From NCBI GenBank assembly GCA_019915135.1, contig JAHLMK010000044.1:22056-86055 (forward strand): DNA of 64,000 nt. The letters are read 5' to 3'. The notes under the pieces were generated by a model that worked only from the letters and a program-made list of their open reading frames with translations, did no database searches and was not told the origin of the DNA. The stretch is from Strobilurus pachycystidiatus. Taxonomy: Eukaryota; Basidiomycota; Agaricomycetes; Agaricales; Physalacriaceae. How positions within the stretch are numbered: the stretch's first letter is position 1; each line of letters opens with the position of its first letter. Both the position numbers and the translations under genes were made by a program. Below, in pieces: positions 35,901-48,917 of the stretch.

Positions 35901-38900
35901 CATGCTACGCAAAACTTGTTCAGAATATGAGATTGATCAAGAATAGTACTGCACGCCACGCGCTGTGCGTTTGAAAAAAAATGCCAACGCTCAGTCTTCA
36001 GCACTGCATCAAGTCAGCAGCCAGTCTGCGGACGGTGTCTTCAGTTGTGGTTGACACCCCTCACCCACCCTCGCCATCAGACAGATAGACCGTCAAACCT
36101 AGCCACTAATCCTCACCCTCACCGCAACACACATTGACAATTTCTTGAACTCTCTGCGTACCCTAACCCTCACCGCTTCAGGCGCAAGCCTCAGTAACAG
36201 CAGAAGCGTGCATGCACACCTCGGCATATTTTGAGCAACATTCCCTCCGCCCAAACAGTCAACTCGTGAGATTGACCTTTGTTGCTCGTTTGTATCGAGT
36301 CGTCCAGAGCTAGCATGAGTCTCATCACAGACTCGCTCAAGTCGCATACACTGCTTGAAAAACGAATCCAGCGTCCCAGACGCACACAGTCCTGTGCCTC
36401 AACCGCCACCGCAGGCAAGCGCAACAGCGTCTTTAACGGTAAACACGCCTCACCCACCCTTGCCACAACACGGAGAGACTGTCTGTACACCACGGAGACA
36501 CTCCCCTCACCGTCGCCCAACCCGATCGTCGGTGTGAGCGTCCAGACCCCTCACCCTGTCAAACGCGCATCCGAGTCGAAGCACGTGACATAACTCGATG
36601 AGACGCAGCACCCGATTATACTCTGTGACTCGGAAAGAAATGCTCGACATAGCATTGAACGCATCAAGCTGTTTGCCCGCATTCAACACATACGTGTCAC
36701 ACTTGAAGCCGGGAACGCGCAGGCTGAGTCCTTTGCTATTCTTTCTCACTTCAAATCGCAAGACTCGCCTTGTCACTCGTAGTCGCGTACATTGTCCGTC
36801 GCTACCGTAACTGACCCGACTCGGTCAAAATGCAAGTCCAGCACCTCCGACGCCACTCCTCGGCCTCCGCATGCTACGCAAAACTTGTTCAGAATATGAG
36901 ATTGATCAAGAATAGTACTGCACGCCACGCGCTGTGCGTTCGAAAAAAAATGCCAACGCTCAGTCTTCAGCACTGCATCAAGTCAGCAGCCAGTCTGCGG
37001 ACGGTGTCTTCAGTTGTGGTTGACACCCCTCACCCACCCTCGCCATCAGACAGATAGACCGTCAAACCTAGCCACTAATCCTCACCCTCACCGCAACACA
37101 CATTGACAATTTCTTGAACTCTCTGCGTACCCTAACCCTCACCGCTTCAGGCGCAAGCCTCAGTAACAGCAGAAGCGTGCATGCACACCTCGGCATATTT
37201 TGAGCAACATTCCCTCCGCCCAAACAGTCAACTCGTGAGATTGACCTTTGTTGCTCGTTTGTATCGAGTCGTCCAGAGCTAGCATGAGTCTCATCACAGA
37301 CTCGCTCAAGTCGCATACACTGCTTGAAAAACGAATCCAGCGTCCCAGACGCACACAGTCCTGTGCCTCAACCGCCACCGCAGGCAAGCGCAACAGCGTC
37401 TTTAACGGTAAACACGCCTCACCCACCCTTGCCACAACACGGAGAGACTGTCTGTACACCACGGAGACACTCCCCTCACCGTCGCCCAACCCGATCGTCG
37501 GTGTGAGCGTCCAGACCCCTCACCCTGTCAAACGCGCATCCGAGTCGAAGCACGTGACATAACTCGATGAGACGCAGCACCCGATTATACTCTGTGACTC
37601 GGAAAGAAATGCTCGACATAGCATTGAACGCATCAAGCTGTTTGCCCGCATTCAACACATACGTGTCACACTTGAAGCCGGGAACGCGCAGGCTGAGTCC
37701 TTTGCTATTCTTTCTCACTTCAAATCGCAAGACTCGCCTTGTCACTCGTAGTCGCGTACATTGTCCGTCGCTACCGTAACTGACCCGACTCGGTCAAAAT
37801 GCAAGTCCAGCACCTCCGACGCCACTCCTCGGCCTCCGCATGCTACGCAAAACTTGTTCAGAATATGAGATTGATCAAGAATAGTACTGCACGCCACGCG
37901 CTGTGCGTTCGAAAAAAAATGCCAACGCTCAGTCTTCAGCACTGCATCAAGTCAGCAGCCAGTCTGCGGACGGTGTCTTCAGTTGTGGTTGACACCCCTC
38001 ACCCACCCTCGCCATCAGACAGATAGACCGTCAAACCTAGCCACTAATCCTCACCCTCACCGCAACACACATTGACAATTTCTTGAACTCTCTGCGTACC
38101 CTAACCCTCACCGCTTCAGGCGCAAGCCTCAGTAACAGCAGAAGCGTGCATGCACACCTCGGCATATTTTGAGCAACATTCCCTCCGCCCAAACAGTCAA
38201 CTCGTGAGATTGACCTTTGTTGCTCGTTTGTATCGAGTCGTCCAGAGCTAGCATGAGTCTCATCACAGACTCGCTCAAGTCGCATACACTGCTTGAAAAA
38301 CGAATCCAGCGTCCCAGACGCACACAGTCCTGTGCCTCAACCGCCACCGCAGGCAAGCGCAACAGCGTCTTTAACGGTAAACACGCCTCACCCACCCTTG
38401 CCACAACACGGAGAGACTGTCTGTACACCACGGAGACACTCCCCTCACCGTCGCCCAACCCGATCGTCGGTGTGAGCGTCCAGACCCCTCACCCTGTCAA
38501 ACGCGCATCCGAGTCGAAGCACGTGACATAACTCGATGAGACGCAGCACCCGATTATACTCTGTGACTCGGAAAGAAATGCTCGACATAGCATTGAACGC
38601 ATCAAGCTGTTTGCCCGCATTCAACACATACGTGTCACACTTGAAGCCGGGAACGCGCAGGCTGAGTCCTTTGCTATTCTTTCTCACTTCAAATCGCAAG
38701 ACTCGCCTTGTCACTCGTAGTCGCGTACATTGTCCGTCGCTACCGTAACTGACCCGACTCGGTCAAAATGCAAGTCCAGCACCTCCGACGCCACTCCTCG
38801 GCCTCCGCATGCTACGCAAAACTTGTTCAGAATATGAGATTGATCAAGAATAGTACTGCACGCCACGCGCTGTGCGTTCGAAAAAAAATGCCAACGCTCA

Positions 38901-41900
38901 GTCTTCAGCACTGCATCAAGTCAGCAGCCAGTCTGCGGACGGTGTCTTCAGTTGTGGTTGACACCCCTCACCCACCCTCGCCATCAGACAGATAGACCGT
39001 CAAACCTAGCCACTAATCCTCACCCTCACCGCAACACACATTGACAATTTCTTGAACTCTCTGCGTACCCTAACCCTCACCGCTTCAGGCGCAAGCCTCA
39101 GTAACAGCAGAAGCGTGCATGCACACCTCGGCATATTTTGAGCAACATTCCCTCCGCCCAAACAGTCAACTCGTGAGATTGACCTTTGTTGCTCGTTTGT
39201 ATCGAGTCGTCCAGAGCTAGCATGAGTCTCATCACAGACTCGCTCAAGTCGCATACACTGCTTGAAAAACGAATCCAGCGTCCCAGACGCACACAGTCCT
39301 GTGCCTCAACCGCCACCGCAGGCAAGCGCAACAGCGTCTTTAACGGTAAACACGCCTCACCCACCCTTGCCACAACACGGAGAGACTGTCTGTACACCAC
39401 GGAGACACTCCCCTCACCGTCGCCCAACCCGATCGTCGGTGTGAGCGTCCAGACCCCTCACCCTGTCAAACGCGCATCCGAGTCGAAGCACGTGACATAA
39501 CTCGATGAGACGCAGCACCCGATTATACTCTGTGACTCGGAAAGAAATGCTCGACATAGCATTGAACGCATCAAGCTGTTTGCCCGCATTCAACACATAC
39601 GTGTCACACTTGAAGCCGGGAACGCGCAGGCTGAGTCCTTTGCTATTCTTTCTCACTTCAAATCGCAAGACTCGCCTTGTCACTCGTAGTCGCGTACATT
39701 GTCCGTCGCTACCGTAACTGACCCGACTCGGTCAAAATGCAAGTCCAGCACCTCCGACGCCACTCCTCGGCCTCCGCATGCTACGCAAAACTTGTTCAGA
39801 ATATGAGATTGATCAAGAATAGTACTGCACGCCACGCGCTGTGCGTTCGAAAAAAAATGCCAACGCTCAGTCTTCAGCACTGCATCAAGTCAGCAGCCAG
39901 TCTGCGGACGGTGTCTTCAGTTGTGGTTGACACCCCTCACCCACCCTCGCCATCAGACAGATAGACCGTCAAACCTAGCCACTAATCCTCACCCTCACCG
40001 CAACACACATTGACAATTTCTTGAACTCTCTGCGTACCCTAACCCTCACCGCTTCAGGCGCAAGCCTCAGTAACAGCAGAAGCGTGCATGCACACCTCGG
40101 CATATTTTGAGCAACATTCCCTCCGCCCAAACAGTCAACTCGTGAGATTGACCTTTGTTGCTCGTTTGTATCGAGTCGTCCAGAGCTAGCATGAGTCTCA
40201 TCACAGACTCGCTCAAGTCGCATACACTGCTTGAAAAACGAATCCAGCGTCCCAGACGCACACAGTCCTGTGCCTCAACCGCCACCGCAGGCAAGCGCAA
40301 CAGCGTCTTTAACGGTAAACACGCCTCACCCACCCTTGCCACAACACGGAGAGACTGTCTGTACACCACGGAGACACTCCCCTCACCGTCGCCCAACCCG
40401 ATCGTCGGTGTGAGCGTCCAGACCCCTCACCCTGTCAAACGCGCATCCGAGTCGAAGCACGTGACATAACTCGATGAGACGCAGCACCCGATTATACTCT
40501 GTGACTCGGAAAGAAATGCTCGACATAGCATTGAACGCATCAAGCTGTTTGCCCGCATTCAACACATACGTGTCACACTTGAAGCCGGGAACGCGCAGGC
40601 TGAGTCCTTTGCTATTCTTTCTCACTTCAAATCGCAAGACTCGCCTTGTCACTCGTAGTCGCGTACATTGTCCGTCGCTACCGTAACTGACCCGACTCGG
40701 TCAAAATGCAAGTCCAGCACCTCCGACGCCACTCCTCGGCCTCCGCATGCTACGCAAAACTTGTTCAGAATATGAGATTGATCAAGAATAGTACTGCACG
40801 CCACGCGCTGTGCGTTTGAAAAAAAATGCCAACGCTCAGTCTTCAGCACTGCATCAAGTCAGCAGCCAGTCTGCGGACGGTGTCTTCAGTTGTGGTTGAC
40901 ACCCCTCACCCACCCTCGCCATCAGACAGATAGACCGTCAAACCTAGCCACTAATCCTCACCCTCACCGCAACACACATTGACAATTTCTTGAACTCTCT
41001 GCGTACCCTAACCCTCACCGCTTCAGGCGCAAGCCTCAGTAACAGCAGAAGCGTGCATGCACACCTCGGCATATTTTGAGCAACATTCCCTCCGCCCAAA
41101 CAGTCAACTCGTGAGATTGACCTTTGTTGCTCGTTTGTATCGAGTCGTCCAGAGCTAGCATGAGTCTCATCACAGACTCGCTCAAGTCGCATACACTGCT
41201 TGAAAAACGAATCCAGCGTCCCAGACGCACACAGTCCTGTGCCTCAACCGCCACCGCAGGCAAGCGCAACAGCGTCTTTAACGGTAAACACGCCTCACCC
41301 ACCCTTGCCACAACACGGAGAGACTGTCTGTACACCACGGAGACACTCCCCTCACCGTCGCCCAACCCGATCGTCGGTGTGAGCGTCCAGACCCCTCACC
41401 CTGTCAAACGCGCATCCGAGTCGAAGCACGTGACATAACTCGATGAGACGCAGCACCCGATTATACTCTGTGACTCGGAAAGAAATGCTCGACATAGCAT
41501 TGAACGCATCAAGCTGTTTGCCCGCATTCAACACATACGTGTCACACTTGAAGCCGGGAACGCGCAGGCTGAGTCCTTTGCTATTCTTTCTCACTTCAAA
41601 TCGCAAGACTCGCCTTGTCACTCGTAGTCGCGTACATTGTCCGTCGCTACCGTAACTGACCCGACTCGGTCAAAATGCAAGTCCAGCACCTCCGACGCCA
41701 CTCCTCGGCCTCCGCATGCTACGCAAAACTTGTTCAGAATATGAGATTGATCAAGAATAGTACTGCACGCCACGCGCTGTGCGTTCGAAAAAAAATGCCA
41801 ACGCTCAGTCTTCAGCACTGCATCAAGTCAGCAGCCAGTCTGCGGACGGTGTCTTCAGTTGTGGTTGACACCCCTCACCCACCCTCGCCATCAGACAGAT

Positions 41901-44651
41901 AGACCGTCAAACCTAGCCACTAATCCTCACCCTCACCGCAACACACATTGACAATTTCTTGAACTCTCTGCGTACCCTAACCCTCACCGCTTCAGGCGCA
42001 AGCCTCAGTAACAGCAGAAGCGTGCATGCACACCTCGGCATATTTTGAGCAACATTCCCTCCGCCCAAACAGTCAACTCGTGAGATTGACCTTTGTTGCT
42101 CGTTTGTATCGAGTCGTCCAGAGCTAGCATGAGTCTCATCACAGACTCGCTCAAGTCGCATACACTGCTTGAAAAACGAATCCAGCGTCCCAGACGCACA
42201 CAGTCCTGTGCCTCAACCGCCACCGCAGGCAAGCGCAACAGCGTCTTTAACGGTAAACACGCCTCACCCACCCTTGCCACAACACGGAGAGACTGTCTGT
42301 ACACCACGGAGACACTCCCCTCACCGTCGCCCAACCCGATCGTCGGTGTGAGCGTCCAGACCCCTCACCCTGTCAAACGCGCATCCGAGTCGAAGCACGT
42401 GACATAACTCGATGAGACGCAGCACCCGATTATACTCTGTGACTCGGAAAGAAATGCTCGACATAGCATTGAACGCATCAAGCTGTTTGCCCGCATTCAA
42501 CACATACGTGTCACACTTGAAGCCGGGAACGCGCAGGCTGAGTCCTTTGCTATTCTTTCTCACTTCAAATCGCAAGACTCGCCTTGTCACTCGTAGTCGC
42601 GTACATTGTCCGTCGCTACCGTAACTGACCCGACTCGGTCAAAATGCAAGTCCAGCACCTCCGACGCCACTCCTCGGCCTCCGCATGCTACGCAAAACTT
42701 GTTCAGAATATGAGATTGATCAAGAATAGTACTGCACGCCACGCGCTGTGCGTTTGAAAAAAAATGCCAACGCTCAGTCTTCAGCACTGCATCAAGTCAG
42801 CAGCCAGTCTGCGGACGGTGTCTTCAGTTGTGGTTGACACCCCTCACCCACCCTCGCCATCAGACAGATAGACCGTCAAACCTAGCCACTAATCCTCACC
42901 CTCACCGCAACACACATTGACAATTTCTTGAACTCTCTGCGTACCCTAACCCTCACCGCTTCAGGCGCAAGCCTCAGTAACAGCAGAAGCGTGCATGCAC
43001 ACCTCGGCATATTTTGAGCAACATTCCCTCCGCCCAAACAGTCAACTCGTGAGATTGACCTTTGTTGCTCGTTTGTATCGAGTCGTCCAGAGCTAGCATG
43101 AGTCTCATCACAGACTCGCTCAAGTCGCATACACTGCTTGAAAAACGAATCCAGCGTCCCAGACGCACACAGTCCTGTGCCTCAACCGCCACCGCAGGCA
43201 AGCGCAACAGCGTCTTTAACGGTAAACACGCCTCACCCACCCTTGCCACAACACGGAGAGACTGTCTGTACACCACGGAGACACTCCCCTCACCGTCGCC
43301 CAACCCGATCGTCGGTGTGAGCGTCCAGACCCCTCACCCTGTCAAACGCGCATCCGAGTCGAAGCACGTGACATAACTCGATGAGACGCAGCACCCGATT
43401 ATACTCTGTGACTCGGAAAGAAATGCTCGACATAGCATTGAACGCATCAAGCTGTTTGCCCGCATTCAACACATACGTGTCACACTTGAAGCCGGGAACG
43501 CGCAGGCTGAGTCCTTTGCTATTCTTTCTCACTTCAAATCGCAAGACTCGCCTTGTCACTCGTAGTCGCGTACATTGTCCGTCGCTACCGTAACTGACCC
43601 GACTCGGTCAAAATGCAAGTCCAGCACCTCCGACGCCACTCCTCGGCCTCCGCATGCTACGCAAAACTTGTTCAGAATATGAGATTGATCAAGAATAGTA
43701 CTGCACGCCACGCGCTGTGCGTTTGAAAAAAAATGCCAACGCTCAGTCTTCAGCACTGCATCAAGTCAGCAGCCAGTCTGCGGACGGTGTCTTCAGTTGT
43801 GGTTGACACCCCTCACCCACCCTCGCCATCAGACAGATAGACCGTCAAACCTAGCCACTAATCCTCACCCTCACCGCAACACACATTGACAATTTCTTGA
43901 ACTCTCTGCGTACCCTAACCCTCACCGCTTCAGGCGCAAGCCTCAGTAACAGCAGAAGCGTGCATGCACACCTCGGCATATTTTGAGCAACATTCCCTCC
44001 GCCCAAACAGTCAACTCGTGAGATTGACCTTTGTTGCTCGTTTGTATCGAGTCGTCCAGAGCTAGCATGAGTCTCATCACAGACTCGCTCAAGTCGCATA
44101 CACTGCTTGAAAAACGAATCCAGCGTCCCAGACGCACACAGTCCTGTGCCTCAACCGCCACCGCAGGCAAGCGCAACAGCGTCTTTAACGGTAAACACGC
44201 CTCACCCACCCTTGCCACAACACGGAGAGACTGTCTGTACACCACGGAGACACTCCCCTCACCGTCGCCCAACCCGATCGTCGGTGTGAGCGTCCAGACC
44301 CCTCACCCTGTCAAACGCGCATCCGAGTCGAAGCACGTGACATAACTCGATGAGACGCAGCACCCGATTATACTCTGTGACTCGGAAAGAAATGCTCGAC
44401 ATAGCATTGAACGCATCAAGCTGTTTGCCCGCATTCAACACATACGTGTCACACTTGAAGCCGGGAACGCGCAGGCTGAGTCCTTTGCTATTCTTTCTCA
44501 CTTCAAATCGCAAGACTCGCCTTGTCACTCGTAGTCGCGTACATTGTCCGTCGCTACCGTAACTGACCCGACTCGGTCAAAATGCAAGTCCAGCACCTCC
44601 GACGCCACTCCTCGGCCTCCGCATGCTACGCAAAACTTGTTCAGAATATGA

Positions 44652-46343
44652 AACTACATCTTGTAGCACTTTTGACCATGTCATTTGGTCCTAATCTCAT
44701 TGAGATCAGAAACAACCCGAGAAGTTGGTCAATGCCAAGCTGAGAATATATGGGAGCTATTCTCAAATCTCGGGAGGTATTCTCATACCAACTGTTTGAG
44801 TTTCTTCAACATATAAACCGAGCGGATGGTCCCTGTGAGCTTGCTACGTTGACAAACAACTCAATCAATGTGCCAGGGCACCAAAACAGTGCCAAATGTG
44901 TCGTGGCAGTTATAAATACTAAAAGTACGGCCCACTATGCTATTTCAGTTGATTACATGGCGGGAAAATACATTATAGTGATAGAAAGACAAGTATACTG
45001 ATCAACCGCATGGTTCTGGTTTGAGCGGGAAGTCGGGATGACGGCGAGAGGGGGTGACCAGTGGAGATGCGACGCAAGTCTCGACTCACGATGGCGAGAA
45101 TTGCGTCAGGGTGGCAATACGAACGAAGTTGAATGGGCGCCTCGGAGAGCTTACCCGTCGCGTAGATGCAGATCTACAGAGAGGGAAATAGTAACTAGAC
45201 ACTCCAGTTTAAAACTGGCTATCCGACGATCGAAGGAGCAGAAGCACACCTGGAATGGGTGCGCGTTTGGAGTGCCGATGAATTCAGCTGTTCCTTTTCC
45301 CATCCATCGGCGGTGCGTCGTCGTCGCGAGCAAGTGTCACCCGGGGCGCCGTCCATGCCGTCGTCGTCCTGCTGCAGGCCCAAGAGCGGCATCCGTTTCC
45401 ATGGATAAATGTCCTCCGCAGAGGATTGCGCGTCCGGCGAGCGAGAAGGCGGGCGACGGCGGCGAGCGTCTACGTCTCGTGGATATGAAGATCTACGGAC
45501 GATTAGCATTGTAAAAGAATGCGCAGGTGCACAACTAGGGTACACAACGAAAGGAAAGAGAAACGCACCGTGGATGGGCGCCCGTCTCCAGCTTCTGCGC
45601 CGGGCTAATACCAACGGAGCCGTCCTTGGTCCGTTGGCGTCCATGTCAGCTCGTCGTCCTCGCTCTACGCATCCAAGACCAGTAGAGGCTGCTCGGCTGC
45701 CTATGTTGTTGAGGCTTACGCGTCGCCAACGTGTACCAACGGTTCGAGGATGTTTGCTGCACCAGTGGTAGAAAAGGAGACGTGAGGTTCACGACGCGTA
45801 GGCAGCGTCCAAGACGGCCGCAGATAGCGCCAATGAGAGTCAAAGATGGAAGGGAAAGAGTCGACGACGACGACAATGAGCAGGTCGTCGTGGTCATGGT
45901 CAGCGAGAAAGAGGACCAAGACGGCTCGCCTTTGAAAACCGTACAACAGATACGAAACCTTATCTGTTGCATGGTTTTTTGGGGGCGGGGGTCGGGTGAA
46001 GGAGGGAATGGTCAGCAAAAGAGAAGGCACAAATGGGGGCGGGGCGCGACTCGGGCGGTTATCTTGCGTCCTTGAGTGCAGAGAGCAGATGCAGGCGGGC
46101 GCCCCATTGGAAAGCTTACCACGCGCGAAGATCCACATCTACAAAAAAAGTCAGCCAACGATTAGATGCGTCAGTGCATGGATGGCGTACTATCCAAAGT
46201 AAAAGAAAAGAGATACACGCAACGTTGGCGAGTGCCCGCCCCAGACGGCGCACCCAGCCTGAAGTTGACGGAACCCTACGCATACCCATCCCGCAGCGCT
46301 GTCGTCGTCGTCGTTGTCGTAGTCCAGTGGTATGGTCGTCGAG
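44652..46343. other. Satellite flank: decayed gene fragments, no intact gene
   Basis: Unique sequence begins sharply after the partial satellite copy. 44652-45037 is AT-richer and holds small inverted repeats such as GAGAATA..TATTCTC (near 44743-44765); its 83-codon plus frame (44750-45001) has no support. From 45040 on, the minus strand shows diverged pieces of one gene type: three copies of a short exon-like segment, each preceded by TGTAG or CGTAG and followed by a GT donor (near 45175, 45495 and 46145), and a block at 45713-45802 homologous to 46394-46475. Long frames exist on both strands but are interrupted. Confidence 0.5.
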
Positions 46344-46892
46344 TCATACACCGACACCGGCTTGGGCTGCTGCTGCCCACGCGTACGTTGGTGGGGCTTG
46401 CGCGTCGCCATGGGAGTGCCATCCGTCCAGAATAATTGCTGCGCAGGTGAGCGGCCAGCACGACGCGTAGAACACGTCTAAAAGACAGCATATGCAGGCG
46501 TTGTGCGGGTTGTCGTCGTCGGCGTGGTCAGGAGCATGAGCGGACCCACATGGCAAGCAGGTCTAGACTTGGATTTGCCGGCGGCGATGATGTCATTTTT
46601 CCCGCTCCTTTCCCAACACCATCGTCCCAGCTCGAACATCCAAGTCTGCCACCAGAATGACCTTTGGATCACGTAGGATGGCCAGCTCTGTCGCTCTGAA
46701 CGCCGTCGTCATTGCTTTTCTGGCCTCGGGACCGCCGCTAGCCACGCCGGCAGCCGGAATTCTCCCATCGACGACGGAGGGTGCGGGACCGCGACGAATA
46801 AAACCTCGGACATCGACGGTATACGAAATTGGGCATTGAGTGAGGGTGATCCGAGGAGAGGGCTGTCTCTTTATGCGCACAGCGCACAGCAC
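46344..46892 (-). CDS. Partial hypothetical gene, Cys-rich second exon
   Basis: The minus strand has two coding-like blocks that join in phase: 46892-46620 (start not identified) and 46562-46344. The 57-nt intron begins GTGTTG and ends TCTAG. The first block includes GPEARKAMTTAF and AILRDPKVILVADLDVRAGTM. The second is rich in Cys and His near its start (CLPCGSAH, then NACICC) and ends in an Ala-rich tail. Its last part is homologous to a decayed block at 45713-45802, where the frame stops earlier. No family is recognised. A TATA-like CATAAAG lies upstream, but no ATG fits the first frame, so the 5' end is missing or in another exon. It may be a pseudogene. Confidence 0.4.
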
Positions 46893-47809
46893 GCTCCGAC
46901 ACTTTTGGTGCGTCGTTCTTGCATTCTGGCCAGATATCCACTCATCCTAAAATTGTCCCAGCTTTTTCACGAATGCTCTCTACAAACTTCGTCAATTTCC
47001 GAGAATTGGCGCCCTGGTTTTCCTCCCATCATCTTCGATGCTTGACGCGGAATTTCTTCGCTCTTTCGTTCTGGGAGACGATTTTGGCTATTTACTGGAC
47101 TCAAACCTCGTTCTATGGCGATCGACCGCTTGTCTGGAGGCAAACACGGGCGGAACAGCATGACCGCAGCAAAAGGCCGGTGGAGCTCTGCCATTGCGCG
47201 GTCGCACGTTTGATACCTGCTTGAGATACATATCTTGTTAGGTGCGTCATCTGCTGGAATCCTTCTCTTTCTCTGCTCACAACGACGTTCGCGCACCCAG
47301 TAGACAGGAAACACACGCGCAAACAAGCCTCCTTTGATCGACTGGCGCTTGTACGAGTAAATAGACCGCTCCTCAAGCGCGGCAGAATAGTCGTCTCTGT
47401 GTTACAATTCCAATATACCATGCTCCCAGTGGAGAATCTGTTGCGCCATGTTCCGCGTGACGACAACACGGATGAATCAGGGCTATCCGCTCCCGTGAGT
47501 CTCGTGTTGAACGCACGCCGGGATCTAGCTCGTACGAAGATGACAATTGAACTACCCATGCAGGCACTTGTCGGATTCTGTCACTCTGGCCGTGTGTATC
47601 GTCTTCTTACATGATTACGTGTGCCCATCGCGGTTAGAGATTTGGTGTTTCCGTCAAACGTCCCTCGCTCGCGTAGGTATCGAGAGACCAGCAAGTACCT
47701 TACAGCTACAGTTCTGAAGGCAAATATGTCAATAGTGTGAATCCTGACGGCTACGGTGGTGATGATTTACTTCTGTCGACAAGTTGCCGTTTGACACAGT
47801 ACAATTGAC
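46893..47809. other. Decayed duplicate of the 48980-49350 region
   Basis: 47020-47400 aligns in order with 48980-49360: both contain CTCCCATCATCTT, a CTGGGA(G/A)ACGA stretch, a GGTGCGT donor-like site, ACAGGAAAC(A/G)CACG and a CGGCAGAA end. In this copy the frames are interrupted, so it looks like the more degraded duplicate. From 47600 to 47809 I see nothing beyond the 3' flank of the next gene. Confidence 0.45.
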
Positions 47810-48661
47810 CTAGGGTACATGGGCTTGTGAGCGGCGTATGATGCGATACGGTCGCGGTGGTTGCGCGACCTCAACCGGCTCCATTTCCACATCTGCCGAC
47901 CCCACCTTCTTCGCCGCCACTTCCTCAGCGTCCGCTTTCTCCTGCGGTGTTGGAATGGTTCTCCAAATAAACCATTGGGTGTCGTCTGCGGGGCCCCCAT
48001 CCTCTATTCCGTATCCTTCGGTTATCTCAAACGACTGATAAACACTGGAAGACGGTATGACGTCGATACGTGCCGTTTTGATGAGCTGTCGAGGGCGCCA
48101 CTTTTCTACAATGGCCGCGCGCGCTGCCTCATCGTAAATCCTGTGAGAAACAAAATTTCAAACTGTGTACAAGAGATGGAAAAAAATGAACAACTGACGA
48201 GTGAAAGTAGTTATCTGATTCGTCAAGAGCATCCGGGCCATTATACCACCTGACCTTGACGAGCGGGTCATGGTGTTCATCGGAGTCCTCCGCCCGTAGG
48301 CGAATGTCGACGACGAGGGCCTTCCACGCCAGCGTCTCAAGCTCCAGCCACTGCCCCGGAGTCATCGACGCAGGGCCACCGGCACGCTTAACGAACCTCG
48401 TGAAATCCGGCGAACGTACATAGACACTGACTCTGATAAGCACACCGTAACACAAGAAGACAATAGTGCAACCCACTTGCCGCCCACGGCAATCCGTTTC
48501 TGACGAATGGGCTCAACACATTCCGGACAAGATGCTCCTTCACCCAACCGCTGAAATTCCGCTGCAAGGTCGTCCGGGGACGGCGCAAGGACTTCCGGGG
48601 ACGGCGTTCGAGACGCAAGGTTGATTTTAGTACGTCGTCGGCGTGATATCTTGCGTGGCAT
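47810..48661 (-). CDS. Hypothetical protein, 247 aa, three exons
   Basis: Function unknown. The model has exons 48661-48477, 48426-48199 and 48140-47810, with introns of 50 nt (GTGGGT..GTCAG) and 58 nt (GTCAGT..CTCACAG). Phases match at both joints and the total is 744 nt including the stop. The protein begins MPRKISRRRRTK, a basic stretch that could be a nuclear signal. Next come a CPEC motif (around residue 46-49), a region with WLELETLAWKALVVDIRLRA, an acidic linker, and DDTQWFIWRTIP near residue 190. The tail is Glu/Pro-rich. The gene at 63061 has a similar acidic linker followed by VEWFVVR, so the two may be distant relatives; this needs a profile search. No transmembrane segment or signal peptide is evident. 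Confidence 0.72.
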
Positions 48662-48917
48662 GGGAGTAAAAAAGCGGCGCGGGACCGTGGGAAGAGCCCG
48701 ACGCGCCGATGATATTATAACTGTGGCACAGCATTACAGGAACATACCCATTTTTGGCTTGTTTGTTTGTTCATCTCGAGAAGTTCCTCCCTTGTCGTCG
48801 CCCAGGGGTTGTGGCTCTATCGTTTCGAACACTTCTTTTGGGACCTATACGAGGTCGCGATAGTCGGGCGGGTCCACACAAAACGAGACAAACAGAGGGA
48901 AAAGAAAAGAGATCGTC

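Larger units (their letters stand above)
17081..44651. repeat. 969-bp satellite array, 25 full copies plus a partial copy
   Basis: The unit begins ACTCGCCTTGTCACTCGTAG after a preceding G. Unit starts are 17081 (split by an LTR element), then 21259, 22228, 23195 and every 969 bp to 43545, with one 967-bp unit (22228) and one 970-bp unit (30947). A 138-bp partial copy runs from 44514 to 44651, where homology stops sharply after TTCAGAATATGA. The copies are almost identical. CCTCACC occurs seven times per unit, once as CCCTAACCCTCACC. Although 969 is divisible by three, every frame has stops in each unit, and the recurrent 60-109 aa ORFs on both strands are not credible genes. Confidence 0.98.

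Noticed and set aside
21657..44345. Recurrent 104-codon (plus) and 109-codon (minus) frames in the 969-bp satellite
   Set aside because: They overlap antisense, start from no promoter-like sequence, and are conserved only because the whole unit is conserved. No frame is open through a unit even though 969 is divisible by three.
17081..44651. CRISPR array
   Set aside because: The periodicity is 969 bp with no short-repeat/unique-spacer structure, and the genome is eukaryotic in character.
1..44651. Ribosomal RNA gene repeat
   Set aside because: No stretch resembles conserved 18S, 5.8S, 28S or 5S sequence, and the units are too short for rDNA.
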